A stretch of DNA of 64,000 bases from Mycolicibacterium frederiksbergense (GCF_029893345.1 NZ_JARXVE010000001.1:62001-126000), one strand, 5' to 3'. Shown: positions 1 to 8,535, numbered from the stretch's first letter. Notes: a model not told the origin generated them from the letters alone. Numbers and translations are program-made.

Positions 1-2
1 GG

Positions 3-629
3 CACTACGACCTCACCGAGCGGGTGTTGCCAGCGGAGGTGGTGGCCCGGGAGGTGGGGGACGAGGAGGCAGTCCGCGAGCTGGCCCTGCGGGCCGCCAC
101 CGCGCTGGGCGTCGGCACCGAGGCCGATATCCGCGACTACTTCCGGCTGGCGGCCAAGCAGATCAAGCCGGCGATCGCCAAGCTCGTCGCCGACGGTGAA
201 CTGGAGCCCGTCGAGATTGACGGTGTTCCGGCCTACCTCCGGGCCGGGCAGATCGTGCCGCGCAGTGATCGCGGGACAGCGCTGCTGTGCCCGTTCGATC
301 CGTTGATCTTTTTCCGGCCCAGAGTGGAGCGGCTGTTCGATTTTCACTACCGGCTTGAGATCTACACTCCGGCACCAAAACGTCAATTCGGTTACTACGT
401 ATGGCCTTTCCTGCTCGACGGTCAACTCGTGGGGCGGGTGGATCTCAAGCGGACCGAAGATGCCCTGCATGTGGTTGGGGCGTTCACCGAGGACGGGCAG
501 GACCATTCGCGGGTCGCAGACGAGATGGCGGGGGAGTTGCGGTCGATGGCGTCCTGGCTCGGGGTGGATGACGTAACGGTCGGCAAGCGTGGGGATCTGG
601 CGGCGGCATTGCGGTCCGCGGTGGCATAA
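3..629 (+). CDS. YcaQ-family winged-helix DNA glycosylase (3' part)
   Basis: The gene enters from the left edge, so only the last 208 codons are present. The visible segment opens with YDLTERVLP, a stretch I recognise from the YcaQ/HTH_42 family of winged-helix proteins that includes interstrand-crosslink repair DNA glycosylases. It continues with a helical region and ends in the C-terminal domain (LCPFDPLIFFRPRVERLFDF, then FGYYVWPFL). The N-terminal catalytic part is outside the window, so activity cannot be judged. The reading frame is open from base 3 to TAA at 629. It ends 6 bp before the convergent permease gene. Confidence 0.75.
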   Translation, partial: HYDLTERVLPAEVVAREVGDEEAVRELALRAATALGVGTEADIRDYFRLAAKQIKPAIAKLVADGELEPVEIDGVPAYLRAGQIVPRSDRGTALLCPFDPLIFFRPRVERLFDFHYRLEIYTPAPKRQFGYYVWPFLLDGQLVGRVDLKRTEDALHVVGAFTEDGQDHSRVADEMAGELRSMASWLGVDDVTVGKRGDLAAALRSAVA

Positions 630-635
630 CGCGTG

Positions 636-2051
636 CTACTCCACGCTCTCCTCGGCGAGGTCCGGTACGCCGCGTCCCCGGATCATGTTGGTGGCGAACA
701 CGATTCCACCGATGACCAGCCACACGATGCCGCCGATCTTCGCCAGCACGTCGGCGTTGACCAGCACGTAGCCGATGATCAGGAAGCCGATCGTGGGGAC
801 CACGAGATGCAGCAGGTAGTTCTTCGACTTCTTGCGCACCAGGTAGTACCAGGCCACCGAAACATGGAGTAGGCAGAACCCGAACAGAGCGCCGAAGTTC
901 ACCAGCGAGGAAATCAACCCGATCTGGCCGACGAAGAACAGCACCAGCACAAGGCTGAGCGCGCTGACGACCAGGATCGCCGCGATCGGCACCTTGCGGG
1001 AACTGATCGTCGACAGGAACGACGGCAGTTGGCGGTCGCGGCTCATCGAGTACAGCAACCGGCTGGTGGCCGCCTGGGCGGCCATGGCGTTGGCGAAACC
1101 GACCGCGAGCACGTTGACCACGAAGAATGCGTTCATCCACCCTGTGCTCGACGCGGCCTGAACCAGCAGGAAGAACGCGTTACCCACCTCGTCATCGCTG
1201 AACGACTCGCGGCCGCCGGCCAGCAGACTGGCCAGCCAAGTCTGGGTGATGAACAGGAAGGCCACCACGAACAGTGCGACGATCATCGCCCGACCCGCCG
1301 GGTTCTTCTTGCCGGTCGACTCCTCGGCCAGCGTCGAAATGCCGTCGAAACCAAGGAAACTCAGCACGGCGATGGACAGTGCGGCCGCGATCAGCGGGGC
1401 GCTGACCAGGTCAGGATTCCAGATCGGTGTCGTGCCCCACCCAATGTCGGGCAGGGTTTGGCCGTTGATCGCGCGCACCGCGATGATCACGAACAACACG
1501 ACGAACACCAGCTCGACGGCCAGGAACATCCGGTTGACGATCTTGAGGGATCCGACCCCGAGCAGGTTGATGACCGTGTTGACGAGTACGAACACGATCG
1601 CCCACACCCAGCGCGGAGTCCCCGGAAACAGCCCGACCATCGACTCGGCGGCGAAGACGTACAGCAGCGTGGGGATCAGCAGGTAATCCAGCAGGATTGC
1701 CCAGCCGGCAAAGAACCCGAGCCCGGGATGGATACCCCGGCCCACATACGCGAAGACCGATCCGGCCAGGGGGAACGACTTGGCCATCTGCGAGTACGCC
1801 AGGGCGGTGAACACCATGGCGATCAGCCCGATGAGATAAACCAGCGGCACCATGCCCGAGGCACTGTTGTAAACGGTGCCGAAGATCGTCCACGGCGCGA
1901 TGGGCACCATGAACACCAGCCCGTAGACAATCAGGTCGACGGTGGAGACCGAGCGGTTGAGTTCCTGCTTGTAGCCGAATGATTCGAGGCTGCGTTGGCC
2001 CTCACCGGTGGTGAGGTGGCTGGCGTTCGCCGCGCCGGTGTCAGTTGCCAT
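636..2051 (-). CDS. APC-superfamily amino acid permease
   Basis: This encodes 471 residues with about 12 hydrophobic segments. The N-terminal half has the APC pattern: VDLIVYGLVFMVPIAPW in helix 1, then an Ala/Ser/Gly-rich helix (LAGSVFAYVGRGIHPGLGF). I start it at the ATG at 2051 (MATDTGAANAS) rather than further upstream, because upstream codons read as Arg/Pro-rich non-membrane sequence overlapping the neighbouring gene. It lies 32 bp behind the iminopeptidase-like gene on the same strand. Uptake of amino acids released by that enzyme is a reasonable inference, but the substrate cannot be read from sequence. It could also carry polyamines. Confidence 0.85.
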   Translation of the reverse strand: MATDTGAANASHLTTGEGQRSLESFGYKQELNRSVSTVDLIVYGLVFMVPIAPWTIFGTVYNSASGMVPLVYLIGLIAMVFTALAYSQMAKSFPLAGSVFAYVGRGIHPGLGFFAGWAILLDYLLIPTLLYVFAAESMVGLFPGTPRWVWAIVFVLVNTVINLLGVGSLKIVNRMFLAVELVFVVLFVIIAVRAINGQTLPDIGWGTTPIWNPDLVSAPLIAAALSIAVLSFLGFDGISTLAEESTGKKNPAGRAMIVALFVVAFLFITQTWLASLLAGGRESFSDDEVGNAFFLLVQAASSTGWMNAFFVVNVLAVGFANAMAAQAATSRLLYSMSRDRQLPSFLSTISSRKVPIAAILVVSALSLVLVLFFVGQIGLISSLVNFGALFGFCLLHVSVAWYYLVRKKSKNYLLHLVVPTIGFLIIGYVLVNADVLAKIGGIVWLVIGGIVFATNMIRGRGVPDLAEESVE

Positions 2052-2083
2052 AGGGGTCCTGTCGGGTCGTGGGGAGGTGGGTG

Positions 2084-3013
2084 TCAGAACCGGGCGGCGG
2101 CGGCCAGATCGTGTTTGTGCAGGAAGTCCGCGATGACGGCGCGGAACTCCTCGGGCTTCTCCAGATGTGTGCAGTGGCTGCTGTCGGGGAAGACGTGGGC
2201 GCGGACGTCGGCGATGTTGTCGACGTAAGGTTGCCACGTCGCGGGGGTAGCCTCGTCGAACTCTCCCGCCGCGACCAGCACCGGTGCGCTGATCGCGGGT
2301 AGCCGCTCGATGATGCTCCAATCGCGTAACGTGCCGATGACGTGAAACTCATTGGGGCCGTTCATGGTGTGGTACACCGTCGGCTCGGCCGCCATCTGGG
2401 CCTCGCTGTCTGCGAAGTCCTGGGGCATCGGGGTCACCCGGCACACATGGCGGAGGTAGAACTCCTGCGTCGCCGCCAGATATTCAGGATCGTCGACGGT
2501 CCCATCGGCTTCATGGCGTAGCAGCGCGGCGAGCATGTCCTCGGGGAGCTGAGCCCGAAGCTCGGCGGCACCTTGGAGCCAGAGCTGCATCGATGCCGGG
2601 GAATTACAGATCGACAGCGACGCAAGACCGGCCGGTTGCCGGACGGCAATCTCCGCGCCCAACATGCCGCCCCACGATTGCCCGAGCACGTGATAACGCT
2701 CGATACCGAGTGCCGTCCGCACCGTGTGGAACTCGTCGACGAACAGTTCCGGGGTCCAGAAGTCGGCGGGCGCATCAGGCAGGTGGGTGCTGTTGCCGCA
2801 GCCGAGTTGGTCGTAGTGGATGACGGTGCGTCCGCTCTCGTCGGCCAGTGCGGCGATGTTGGCGACGTAGTTGTGTGCCATACCCGGTCCGCCGTGCAGA
2901 ACGAAGAGGGGCAGGGCGTCGGGGCGGGCGGTTTCGGGCGTCGTGACCTGAACCCAGGTCTGGTGTCCGCGGAACGGCACGGTGCGAGTCGAACATGGCA
3001 TGGTGGTCAGCAT
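2084..3013 (-). CDS. Proline iminopeptidase-like alpha/beta hydrolase (S33)
   Basis: This encodes 309 residues with an alpha/beta-hydrolase fold. The HGGPG oxyanion motif (LFVLHGGPGMAHN), the nucleophile elbow GQSWGG, a late Asp (GEFDEATP) and the His in SSHCTHLE form the expected Ser-Asp-His triad of proline iminopeptidases and related tripeptidases. ATG at 3013 gives MLTTMPCST; a second in-frame ATG at 3001 is also possible. It is divergent from a GntR regulator, with a perfect inverted repeat between them. The amino acid permease follows 32 bp downstream, suggesting a small peptide-use operon. Ester or amide hydrolysis of other substrates cannot be excluded. Confidence 0.85.
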   Translation of the reverse strand: MLTTMPCSTRTVPFRGHQTWVQVTTPETARPDALPLFVLHGGPGMAHNYVANIAALADESGRTVIHYDQLGCGNSTHLPDAPADFWTPELFVDEFHTVRTALGIERYHVLGQSWGGMLGAEIAVRQPAGLASLSICNSPASMQLWLQGAAELRAQLPEDMLAALLRHEADGTVDDPEYLAATQEFYLRHVCRVTPMPQDFADSEAQMAAEPTVYHTMNGPNEFHVIGTLRDWSIIERLPAISAPVLVAAGEFDEATPATWQPYVDNIADVRAHVFPDSSHCTHLEKPEEFRAVIADFLHKHDLAAAARF

Positions 3014-3021
3014 GAAACATA

Positions 3022-3044
3022 AATGGTCTCGCGGCAAGACCATT
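3022..3044. promoter_or_regulatory. Candidate GntR operator (8-bp inverted repeat)
   Basis: AATGGTCT (3022-3029) and AGACCATT (3037-3044) are exact reverse complements separated by 7 nt. The repeat lies between the divergent hydrolase and GntR genes and contains the TGGT/ACCA halves common in FadR-subfamily operators. It overlaps the likely hydrolase promoter. Binding by the adjacent GntR protein is inferred. Confidence 0.6.
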
Positions 3045-3105
3045 AATGGGTTTTTAACAATTGGTGGCGATACTGTGGGTGCGGTACGGGGAGAGGGGAG
3101 ACGCG

Positions 3106-3873
3106 ATGACGCAGCCCACCAGCACCGGGACACCCGGTTTGCTGGAGTGCGAGCTCGAATCGCCGTCGCGGATCGACGAGATCACCGATCGGCTCGTCAC
3201 GGCCATTGCGCTCGGTGAGTACCTTCCCGGTGCGCGGCTGCCGGCCGAGCGTGAGTTGGCTGCCGCCCTGCGGGTAGGGCGGATGACGGTGCGTGCGGCG
3301 CTGGCCAGGCTTGTGGACCGTGGGCTGGTGGAAACCAGGCGGGGCCGTGGCGGCGGATCCTACGTACTGCAGCAGTGGCCGGAGTCGTCCACTGAGGCGG
3401 TGTGCCGAACACTGACCATGCGGCTCGATGAACTCCGTGATCGCTGCGACGCCATCTGCCGTCTGCACGGAGCCATCTGCCGGGCCGCGGCCGAGTCCCG
3501 ATCGGATCGCGATATCGCCGTGCTGCATGAGCGGCTGGAGGCCTATCGCTACGCCGAGAGCGGGCTGCCGGCCCAGCAGGCAGACAGTGCACTGCATCTG
3601 GCGATCATCGATGCCGCACAGAACACCGTCCTCAAGCAAGTGCTGCTGGAGCTGGAAGCCTCGGTGAGTATCGGTGCGCCTGCGCACCTTTGGGGCGAGC
3701 CCGCGACGATGCGCCAGACCGAACTACGGGCATTGGCCGAGCACGAACAATTGGTTGAGGCGATCGTCGATGGCCGCGGTGACGACGCGGACGCACTCGC
3801 GCGCGCCCACGTCGCCATCGATTTCGAACTTATCTCCGCTGCGATGCGCCGGGCCGGAGTGCTCGCAGACTGA
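3106..3873 (+). CDS. GntR-family regulator, FadR/FCD type
   Basis: This encodes 255 residues. An N-terminal winged helix-turn-helix (about residues 25-90, including RLPAERELAAALRVGRMTVR) is followed by an all-helical effector domain with FCD-like spacing (DRDIAVLHERLEAY, then DSALHLAIIDAAQN). I chose the ATG at 3106 because a purine-rich GAGAGGGGAG lies 6 nt upstream. An earlier start at 3061 would include unlikely residues. It is divergent from the iminopeptidase/permease pair and probably controls it through the inverted repeat at 3022-3044. Ligand unknown; a peptide, amino acid or carboxylate would fit the family. Confidence 0.88.
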   Translation: MTQPTSTGTPGLLECELESPSRIDEITDRLVTAIALGEYLPGARLPAERELAAALRVGRMTVRAALARLVDRGLVETRRGRGGGSYVLQQWPESSTEAVCRTLTMRLDELRDRCDAICRLHGAICRAAAESRSDRDIAVLHERLEAYRYAESGLPAQQADSALHLAIIDAAQNTVLKQVLLELEASVSIGAPAHLWGEPATMRQTELRALAEHEQLVEAIVDGRGDDADALARAHVAIDFELISAAMRRAGVLAD

Positions 3874-3892
3874 ATTAACTGTCCGCGCGCGG

Positions 3893-4966
3893 TCAGTCGT
3901 GGGCGCCGGTGCTGACCACCAGTCGGCCCGTGGTCTGACGAGCGGCCATCCGCTGCAGCGCCTGGGGTAGTTCAGCCCAGGTCACGTTGTCGCCCACCAC
4001 AGTCCGGATCTGGCCGGTCCGCATCAGTTCCAGAATCTGCACGTGGGCGTTGAGCCCCTCGGAGCGGGCGGGCCAGTTGAACCCGAGGGTGCGGCGTACC
4101 GCCAGGGGATCGGTCACGTAGACCAGACACACCCCGCAGACGTCGAAGTTGCCGTAGGCGATCGGGCGCGGCGAGATGTAATCGCCATCCTCCAGCGCGA
4201 TGTCCTGGGCGAAGCCCGCCATCAGATGGCGTCCGTTGAAGCCCATGCAGCGGAACGTATCCGTCGTCACGGAACCACCCACGGCGTCGAAGGCGACATC
4301 CACACCGCGGCCATAGGTGAGGTCCATGACCTGCTCAACCCAGTCGCCACTGCGATAGTTGATGGCATGGTCGGCGCCGAGCTTCCGGCAGAACTCGGCC
4401 TTCTCGTCGCTGCCCGCGGTGGCGATCACCCTGGCGCCCAGTGCTTTTCCGAGTACCAATGCGCCCGACCCGGTGCCGCCCGCAGCCGCGTGCACCAGCA
4501 GGGTTTCTCCGGGCTGCAATCGGCCCCGTTCGCGAAGCGCGAACCAGCCCAGGTGGAACGGGTAGTGCAGGGCGGCGCCGTCGACGTCGCTGACCCACTC
4601 CGGCAGGTCGAGCACCGTCGCGGCGTCGACGATGGCATAGGACGCGTACCCGCCGAAGGCCATCACCGGGATCCCGACCACGCGTCGGCCGACCAGATGC
4701 TCGGCGCCCAGGCCCGCGCTCTCGACCACCCCGACCGCCTCCATACCCGGCACGAACGGCGGCTGCAGGGGCAGCGTGGTGTAGCGACCCTTGATGATGT
4801 CGATGTCGTTCAAGTTCAGACAGAACGCGCGTACCGCGACCCGGACTTCGTTGGGCCCGGGTGCACGCACCTCCACGGTCTGGCGTTCCAGCACCTCGGT
4901 GGGTTCACCGAGCGCGGTAGCCACCCAGGCATCGGCCGAGATCGGGCTCCCTGCAGTTTGATTCAT
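3893..4966 (-). CDS. Zinc-free MDR-type NADPH:quinone oxidoreductase
   Basis: This encodes 357 residues of the medium-chain dehydrogenase/reductase superfamily, quinone oxidoreductase branch. The N-terminal GroES-like domain (FCLNLNDIDIIKGRY, PFVPGMEAVGVVESAG) lacks zinc-binding cysteines. The Rossmann domain has HAAAGGTGSGALVLGKALGA and a typical SDEKAEFCRKLGADHAINY segment. ATG at 4966 overlaps the sulfotransferase stop by 4 bp (ATGA), so translation is probably coupled. It is the last gene of the TetR-DUF1214-sulfotransferase operon. It probably reduces a quinone or enone, possibly in xenobiotic or sterol-like turnover. Confidence 0.87.
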   Translation of the reverse strand: MNQTAGSPISADAWVATALGEPTEVLERQTVEVRAPGPNEVRVAVRAFCLNLNDIDIIKGRYTTLPLQPPFVPGMEAVGVVESAGLGAEHLVGRRVVGIPVMAFGGYASYAIVDAATVLDLPEWVSDVDGAALHYPFHLGWFALRERGRLQPGETLLVHAAAGGTGSGALVLGKALGARVIATAGSDEKAEFCRKLGADHAINYRSGDWVEQVMDLTYGRGVDVAFDAVGGSVTTDTFRCMGFNGRHLMAGFAQDIALEDGDYISPRPIAYGNFDVCGVCLVYVTDPLAVRRTLGFNWPARSEGLNAHVQILELMRTGQIRTVVGDNVTWAELPQALQRMAARQTTGRLVVSTGAHD

Positions 4967-6225
4967 CGTTCCTCCGTGGCGGTCAGAAAGCGTTCGCGAT
5001 AGTCGCGGAATCGCTCGGCTATCGCGGCCGGGTCGAGGTGCAGGTCCGCCGGGTCGTAGATGACGCCCCCGTACCGTCCGCGAGGGTTTTCGGTCAGGAA
5101 GTCGCTCATGGCCGCTCGCACATCGTCGCCGAACGGCTGGCCGGCGATCCGATAGATTTCGGCCAGCGTGCCCCGTTCGTCGGCCATGAAGTCGTCGAAC
5201 CGGATATCGATTGATTGTCCGGCGGGCAACACGTCTCGATCGCGGACGCAGCCCCGGAGTAGATCCTCGATCCGGTCCAGCCAGTAGCCGGTCAGCTTCT
5301 CCACGTCGGGCTGAGTCACGGCCATCCGCATCGCGTAGCAGAGCATGGTCATCATCGACAGCGTCACCTCGACGGGATCGCGGTGAGTGACAATGAAAGT
5401 CGCGTCCGGGAAGGTTGCGGCGAGGGTCGGGAACTGCTCCAGATGCTGCGGTGACTTCAGCACCCAGCGGGTGCCGCCGCGCAACCACTGCATGGCCTGT
5501 AGGCTGCGCTTTACGTAAGCGTAGGACGCCGCCTGATCGTGTGCTTTGTAATGGGCCGCGAAACTCGGTACGTAATACATGGTTTCGAACAACATGCCCG
5601 AGATGTCATTGCCCAGGAGCTGGATCTCCTCGTGGGCATGCTCGACGGTCATGTCGTGCATCCGGCGAAACTCCGGCATCGAGGTGCTGATCAGGTCCAG
5701 GCCGGCGCCGCACCGATCCCGGCGCGGCCCGGGTGTGTCCTCGCCGGGCGCTGGTATCGGTTCGAGGCTCTCCCAGTACGGCAGATGGCGCAGCGCGGGG
5801 TCCGCGGCCAGCAGATTGTGTAGGTGCGTGGTGCCGGTGCGGGGGAGACCGCAGATGATGATCGGCCGGTCGATCGTGATGTTCTCGATCTCGGGATGTT
5901 CGGCGATCAACGCCTCCAGTCGCAGCCGGTTGACCAGATGCCCCACCAACTGCTCGAACGCGATGGCCAGGCCGGTGTCGGACAGGCTGGCCTCATCGCG
6001 CAGGGAGGCGGTGAGGACGTCGAGGCGTTCCCGAAAGGCTGGATCCCCGAAATCGTCGAGGCTGGTCCGCTCGGTCGCTGCGGCCATTAGCGCCGCGGGG
6101 TTGAGGTCCAGAGTGGCGCCGTAGGCGGCCAGCCCGTCGCGGATCGGCTGGGCTGCAGCCGGATACACCGGATTGGACAGGTCGTCGAACCGGATCGGGG
6201 CCGGACGCTGCACGTCGGTGGTCAC
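4963..6225 (-). CDS. Sulfotransferase family protein
   Basis: This encodes 420 residues. The 5'-phosphosulfate loop is clear at about residues 127-145 (IICGLPRTGTTHLHNLL). The 3'-phosphate-binding segment follows (FIVTHRDPVEVTLSMMTM), matching the Sulfotransfer_3-type proteins abundant in mycobacteria. They transfer sulfate from PAPS to lipids or small molecules. GTG at 6225 overlaps the DUF1214 gene stop by 4 bp (GTGA), and its own stop overlaps the oxidoreductase start (ATGA). An ATG start further upstream at 6261 would run inside the previous gene. The acceptor substrate cannot be predicted. Confidence 0.85.
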   Translation of the reverse strand: MTTDVQRPAPIRFDDLSNPVYPAAAQPIRDGLAAYGATLDLNPAALMAAATERTSLDDFGDPAFRERLDVLTASLRDEASLSDTGLAIAFEQLVGHLVNRLRLEALIAEHPEIENITIDRPIIICGLPRTGTTHLHNLLAADPALRHLPYWESLEPIPAPGEDTPGPRRDRCGAGLDLISTSMPEFRRMHDMTVEHAHEEIQLLGNDISGMLFETMYYVPSFAAHYKAHDQAASYAYVKRSLQAMQWLRGGTRWVLKSPQHLEQFPTLAATFPDATFIVTHRDPVEVTLSMMTMLCYAMRMAVTQPDVEKLTGYWLDRIEDLLRGCVRDRDVLPAGQSIDIRFDDFMADERGTLAEIYRIAGQPFGDDVRAAMSDFLTENPRGRYGGVIYDPADLHLDPAAIAERFRDYRERFLTATEER

Positions 6226-7298
6226 AGTGCCGGTACTTCGGCTACGTCGACAACCCGGCACTTCGGACGGGCCGGTGTCTCCTCGGGAAGGAACCAGCGC
6301 AGCCAGATCAGGCCTTTGGACCGTCCTGCGGTGGATACCCAGTTCGGGTGGCCGGGATCCGTCTCGCTGACCACGATGCGCCAGGACCCGTCCGGCTCGT
6401 AGCTGACGTGGGCACCGTTGATGGTGACCCGTTCGTGCGTGTAGTCATAGGTGTGCAGGAACGGATTCCACAGGCAGAGGTTCCAAAACACACAGTCCGG
6501 TGAAGTGCCCTCGATCACCAGGGCCTGATCTGGCGCGAGCTCGTAGGCGCCCATCGAGTACGCCGCGTCGGCGGCCGACCACCCGTAGGCATGCTCGGGG
6601 ACCGGGAACGGCTCGTGCAGCTCGTTGGCCGGCTCCACCTTGGTCGGCAGGAAGGAAACCTGTTCGTGCAGCCAGTTTTTCGCGTACCGGAAGCGACGGG
6701 CCAGCTCGGCGGCGCTATCGGAGCGCCGGGCCGGCGGGTCGAGCGCCTCGATCCGCCACACTGGCCGTCGCCCGGTGCTGGGGTCGTTCAGATAGTCACG
6801 GGTCAGCGCGAATTCGGCGTCGGTGTCGAGTTTGAGCCACGCGCCGGGGTGCGGGTCGGGGCTCATGATGAACTCGAAGTTGCCGTTCTCGTCGAATTCC
6901 AGGCCGCGGTCGTTCAACGTGCCGACGATGCGGTCGCTGTAGCGGCCTTCGCCGGGCCCGCCGTAGACGGTCATCGACAGATACACCGCATCGCCGCGGT
7001 TACCGGTGACGCGATAGGTGCGGGCGGGGTCCAGCGGTGCGAGCTGGTAGTAGGCATCGGAGTTGTCCCCACCCCATTTCAGGTACGGGCTGATGACGTC
7101 GACCAGAATCGGCTTGTCGCGGTCACCCCACACATAGGCGTCGACAGCGACCCGCAGCAGACTGAACGCCAGGCGGTACCCGTCGAGCAGGTCGGGCTCG
7201 CTCAGTGCGGGATCGGCAGTGAGCAGTTTCTGCTCGATCCCGCGCACCTCGTCGAACAGCGCATTGAACGCTGCGGACAGTTCGGCCGCATCGGTCAT
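6222..7298 (-). CDS. DUF1214-domain protein
   Basis: This encodes 358 residues without signal peptide or membrane helices. Segments such as AYYQLAPLDPARTYRVTGNR, YLSMTVYGG and a C-terminal WLRWFLPEE resemble the DUF1214 (often paired with DUF1254) family, which has no settled biochemical role. Mycobacterial members often sit with sulfotransferase, SDR and TetR genes. ATG at 7298 overlaps the TetR stop by 4 bp (ATGA), and the stop overlaps the sulfotransferase GTG. It is the second gene of a tightly coupled four-gene operon. Function is unassigned. Confidence 0.75.
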   Translation of the reverse strand: MTDAAELSAAFNALFDEVRGIEQKLLTADPALSEPDLLDGYRLAFSLLRVAVDAYVWGDRDKPILVDVISPYLKWGGDNSDAYYQLAPLDPARTYRVTGNRGDAVYLSMTVYGGPGEGRYSDRIVGTLNDRGLEFDENGNFEFIMSPDPHPGAWLKLDTDAEFALTRDYLNDPSTGRRPVWRIEALDPPARRSDSAAELARRFRYAKNWLHEQVSFLPTKVEPANELHEPFPVPEHAYGWSAADAAYSMGAYELAPDQALVIEGTSPDCVFWNLCLWNPFLHTYDYTHERVTINGAHVSYEPDGSWRIVVSETDPGHPNWVSTAGRSKGLIWLRWFLPEETPARPKCRVVDVAEVPAL

Positions 7299-7912
7299 GG
7301 GTGGTCCTTCCGTTGTGGTTGATTTGTTCCTGCTCCTTCGATCAGCAAGGAGCACAGTCGATCCGCGGCTTCTCCGGCGTCGATCTCCGGTGCCATGTGG
7401 GCGGCGTAGAACGCGGTGCCGATCAGGGTTTGGTAGACCGTGTCGACGTCAATATCCGCCCGGACCTTGCCCTGCTGCACGCCGCTGTCGACCAGGACGC
7501 GGAATGCGCCGCGGGTGCGTTCATCGAGCAGTTGCTGGGTCCGGATGTGCAGCTCAGGGTCGCGGCGGCGCTCGGCGAGGATGCCCAGTGACGCGGCCTC
7601 GACCACCGGATCGCGCCAGAAGGTGAGCACCGCGAAGGTGAACGCGCGCAGGTCGGTCTCGAAATCTCCTGAGATGGAGAGCAGGGCATGGTCTGGCGGC
7701 TGGCCGAATGCGGCGTCGAAGACCAAGTGCGCCTTGGACGGCCAGCGTCGATAGATGGTGGGCCGGCTGACCCCTGCCTCGCGGGCGATGGCCTCGATCG
7801 AGAGCTGGTCGTAGCCGTCACGGGCGAGGAGTTGACGGGTCGCGGTCATGATGTCGTGCTGGGTTCGCGGATCACGCGGCCGGCCGGGGCCAGCGGGTTC
7901 GGGTGCGGACAC
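7295..7912 (-). CDS. TetR/AcrR-family repressor
   Basis: This encodes 205 residues. The N-terminal helix-turn-helix is typical (LSIEAIAREAGVSRPTIYRR, about residues 38-57), followed by a helical ligand-binding domain. I chose the GTG at 7912 over the in-frame ATG at 7948. A TANNNT -10 (TAACTT) ends exactly 7 nt before the GTG, so the mRNA is probably leaderless. A perfect 18-bp palindrome at 7923-7940 lies on that promoter and would otherwise fall inside the coding sequence. It heads the operon with the DUF1214, sulfotransferase and quinone oxidoreductase genes and is probably autoregulated. Confidence 0.88.
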   Translation of the reverse strand: MSAPEPAGPGRPRDPRTQHDIMTATRQLLARDGYDQLSIEAIAREAGVSRPTIYRRWPSKAHLVFDAAFGQPPDHALLSISGDFETDLRAFTFAVLTFWRDPVVEAASLGILAERRRDPELHIRTQQLLDERTRGAFRVLVDSGVQQGKVRADIDVDTVYQTLIGTAFYAAHMAPEIDAGEAADRLCSLLIEGAGTNQPQRKDHP

Positions 7913-7919
7913 GTGATTA

Positions 7920-7925
7920 AAGTTA
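7920..7925 (-). promoter_or_regulatory. -10 element of a leaderless TetR-operon promoter
   Basis: On the minus strand TAACTT (TANNNT) occupies 7925-7920 and is followed after 7 nt (TAATCAC) by the GTG at 7912. This is the standard spacing from a mycobacterial -10 to the +1 base. The start codon itself would then be the transcript 5' end. Confidence 0.55.
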
Positions 7926-7940
7926 CGATACGTATCGTAA
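7923..7940. promoter_or_regulatory. TetR operator: perfect 18-bp palindrome
   Basis: TTACGATACGTATCGTAA is a perfect 9+9 bp palindrome and overlaps the -10 element of the TetR gene. Size, symmetry and place are typical for autoregulation by TetR proteins. The binding protein is inferred from position. Confidence 0.8.
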
Positions 7941-8029
7941 AGTGACAAGGGTCATATCGGACCCGGTCGGAGACCGGCGAAACGGCCGTGACCGAGGGGC
8001 GATCAATAGCCGTTTCGCGGTGTGGGTGC

Positions 8030-8311
8030 TCAGATCATGCTGAGCGTTTCGAGGTGGACGTCGGTCGATGCGAACTCGTCAGTCGGGGTGGTGCGGTGGC
8101 ACCACTTGCCGTCCCGGCGCTTCTCCGTGTGGACGACCCGGCCGTCGGTGTTGAATGTGATCTCCAGCTCGACCGGTTGTCCGGCTTCTTCTCGGCACGG
8201 GTGCTCCCACACGATGGTGCGGCGGTCGCCATTCGGGCCACTGTCGAAGATCAATTCCCAGTCCCGCTCGATTGCCCGCTCGCGCACCAGATCCATGACG
8301 TGGTAGCTCAT
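8030..8311 (-). CDS. Small protein of unknown function (93 aa)
   Basis: I do not recognise this 93-residue soluble protein. It is charged, with a beta-rich look (ELIFDSGPNGDRRTIVWEHP, then VELEITFNTDGRVVHTEKRR). ATG at 8311 is preceded by a good ribosome binding site (GGAAGGA, 5 nt upstream), which supports it as a real gene. It lies 117 bp from the TetR gene on the same strand, beyond that operon's divergent-looking promoter. The AT-rich 117-residue gene lies upstream on the same strand, 224 bp away. No signal peptide or membrane segment is visible. Confidence 0.55.
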   Translation of the reverse strand: MSYHVMDLVRERAIERDWELIFDSGPNGDRRTIVWEHPCREEAGQPVELEITFNTDGRVVHTEKRRDGKWCHRTTPTDEFASTDVHLETLSMI

Positions 8312-8370
8312 TTCGTTCCTTCCGTGTCGGTGGCCTTGCCGTCAAGCCTTGCCGACCTGCGGCCCGGAGT

Positions 8371-8421
8371 CTGTCCGCCGATCGGCCCGGTACCGAGCCC
8401 AACCGCCTGTCCACCGATCGG
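8371..8421. repeat. 15-bp direct repeat pair
   Basis: CTGTCCGCCGATCGG at 8371-8385 recurs as CTGTCCACCGATCGG at 8407-8421, one mismatch, start-to-start distance 36 bp. It lies in the 224-bp gap upstream of the 93-residue gene. Possible paired protein-binding sites; no function shown. Confidence 0.5.
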
Positions 8422-8438
8422 GGGATTCCAGGTACTCG

Positions 8439-8473
8439 AAATGGTCGCTGCCCGCGTCGATCAGCGACCATTT
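8439..8473. other. Perfect 11-bp inverted repeat (hairpin)
   Basis: AAATGGTCGCT (8439-8449) and AGCGACCATTT (8463-8473) are exact reverse complements with a 13-nt loop. It lies 63 bp past the stop of the AT-rich gene and ahead of the 93-residue gene on the minus strand. No T-tract follows on either strand, so it is either a processing or terminator-like hairpin or an operator. Confidence 0.55.
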
Positions 8474-8535
8474 AGTTGGTTTGGGGGATTGGAGCGCGCC
8501 CGTTGGCTCCCTGTCGCTCGCGATGGCGGCGTCGG

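Noticed and set aside
7913..7948. TetR start at the ATG at 7948
   Set aside because: It would put the perfect palindrome and the -10 element inside the gene; the GTG at 7912 fits a leaderless mRNA.
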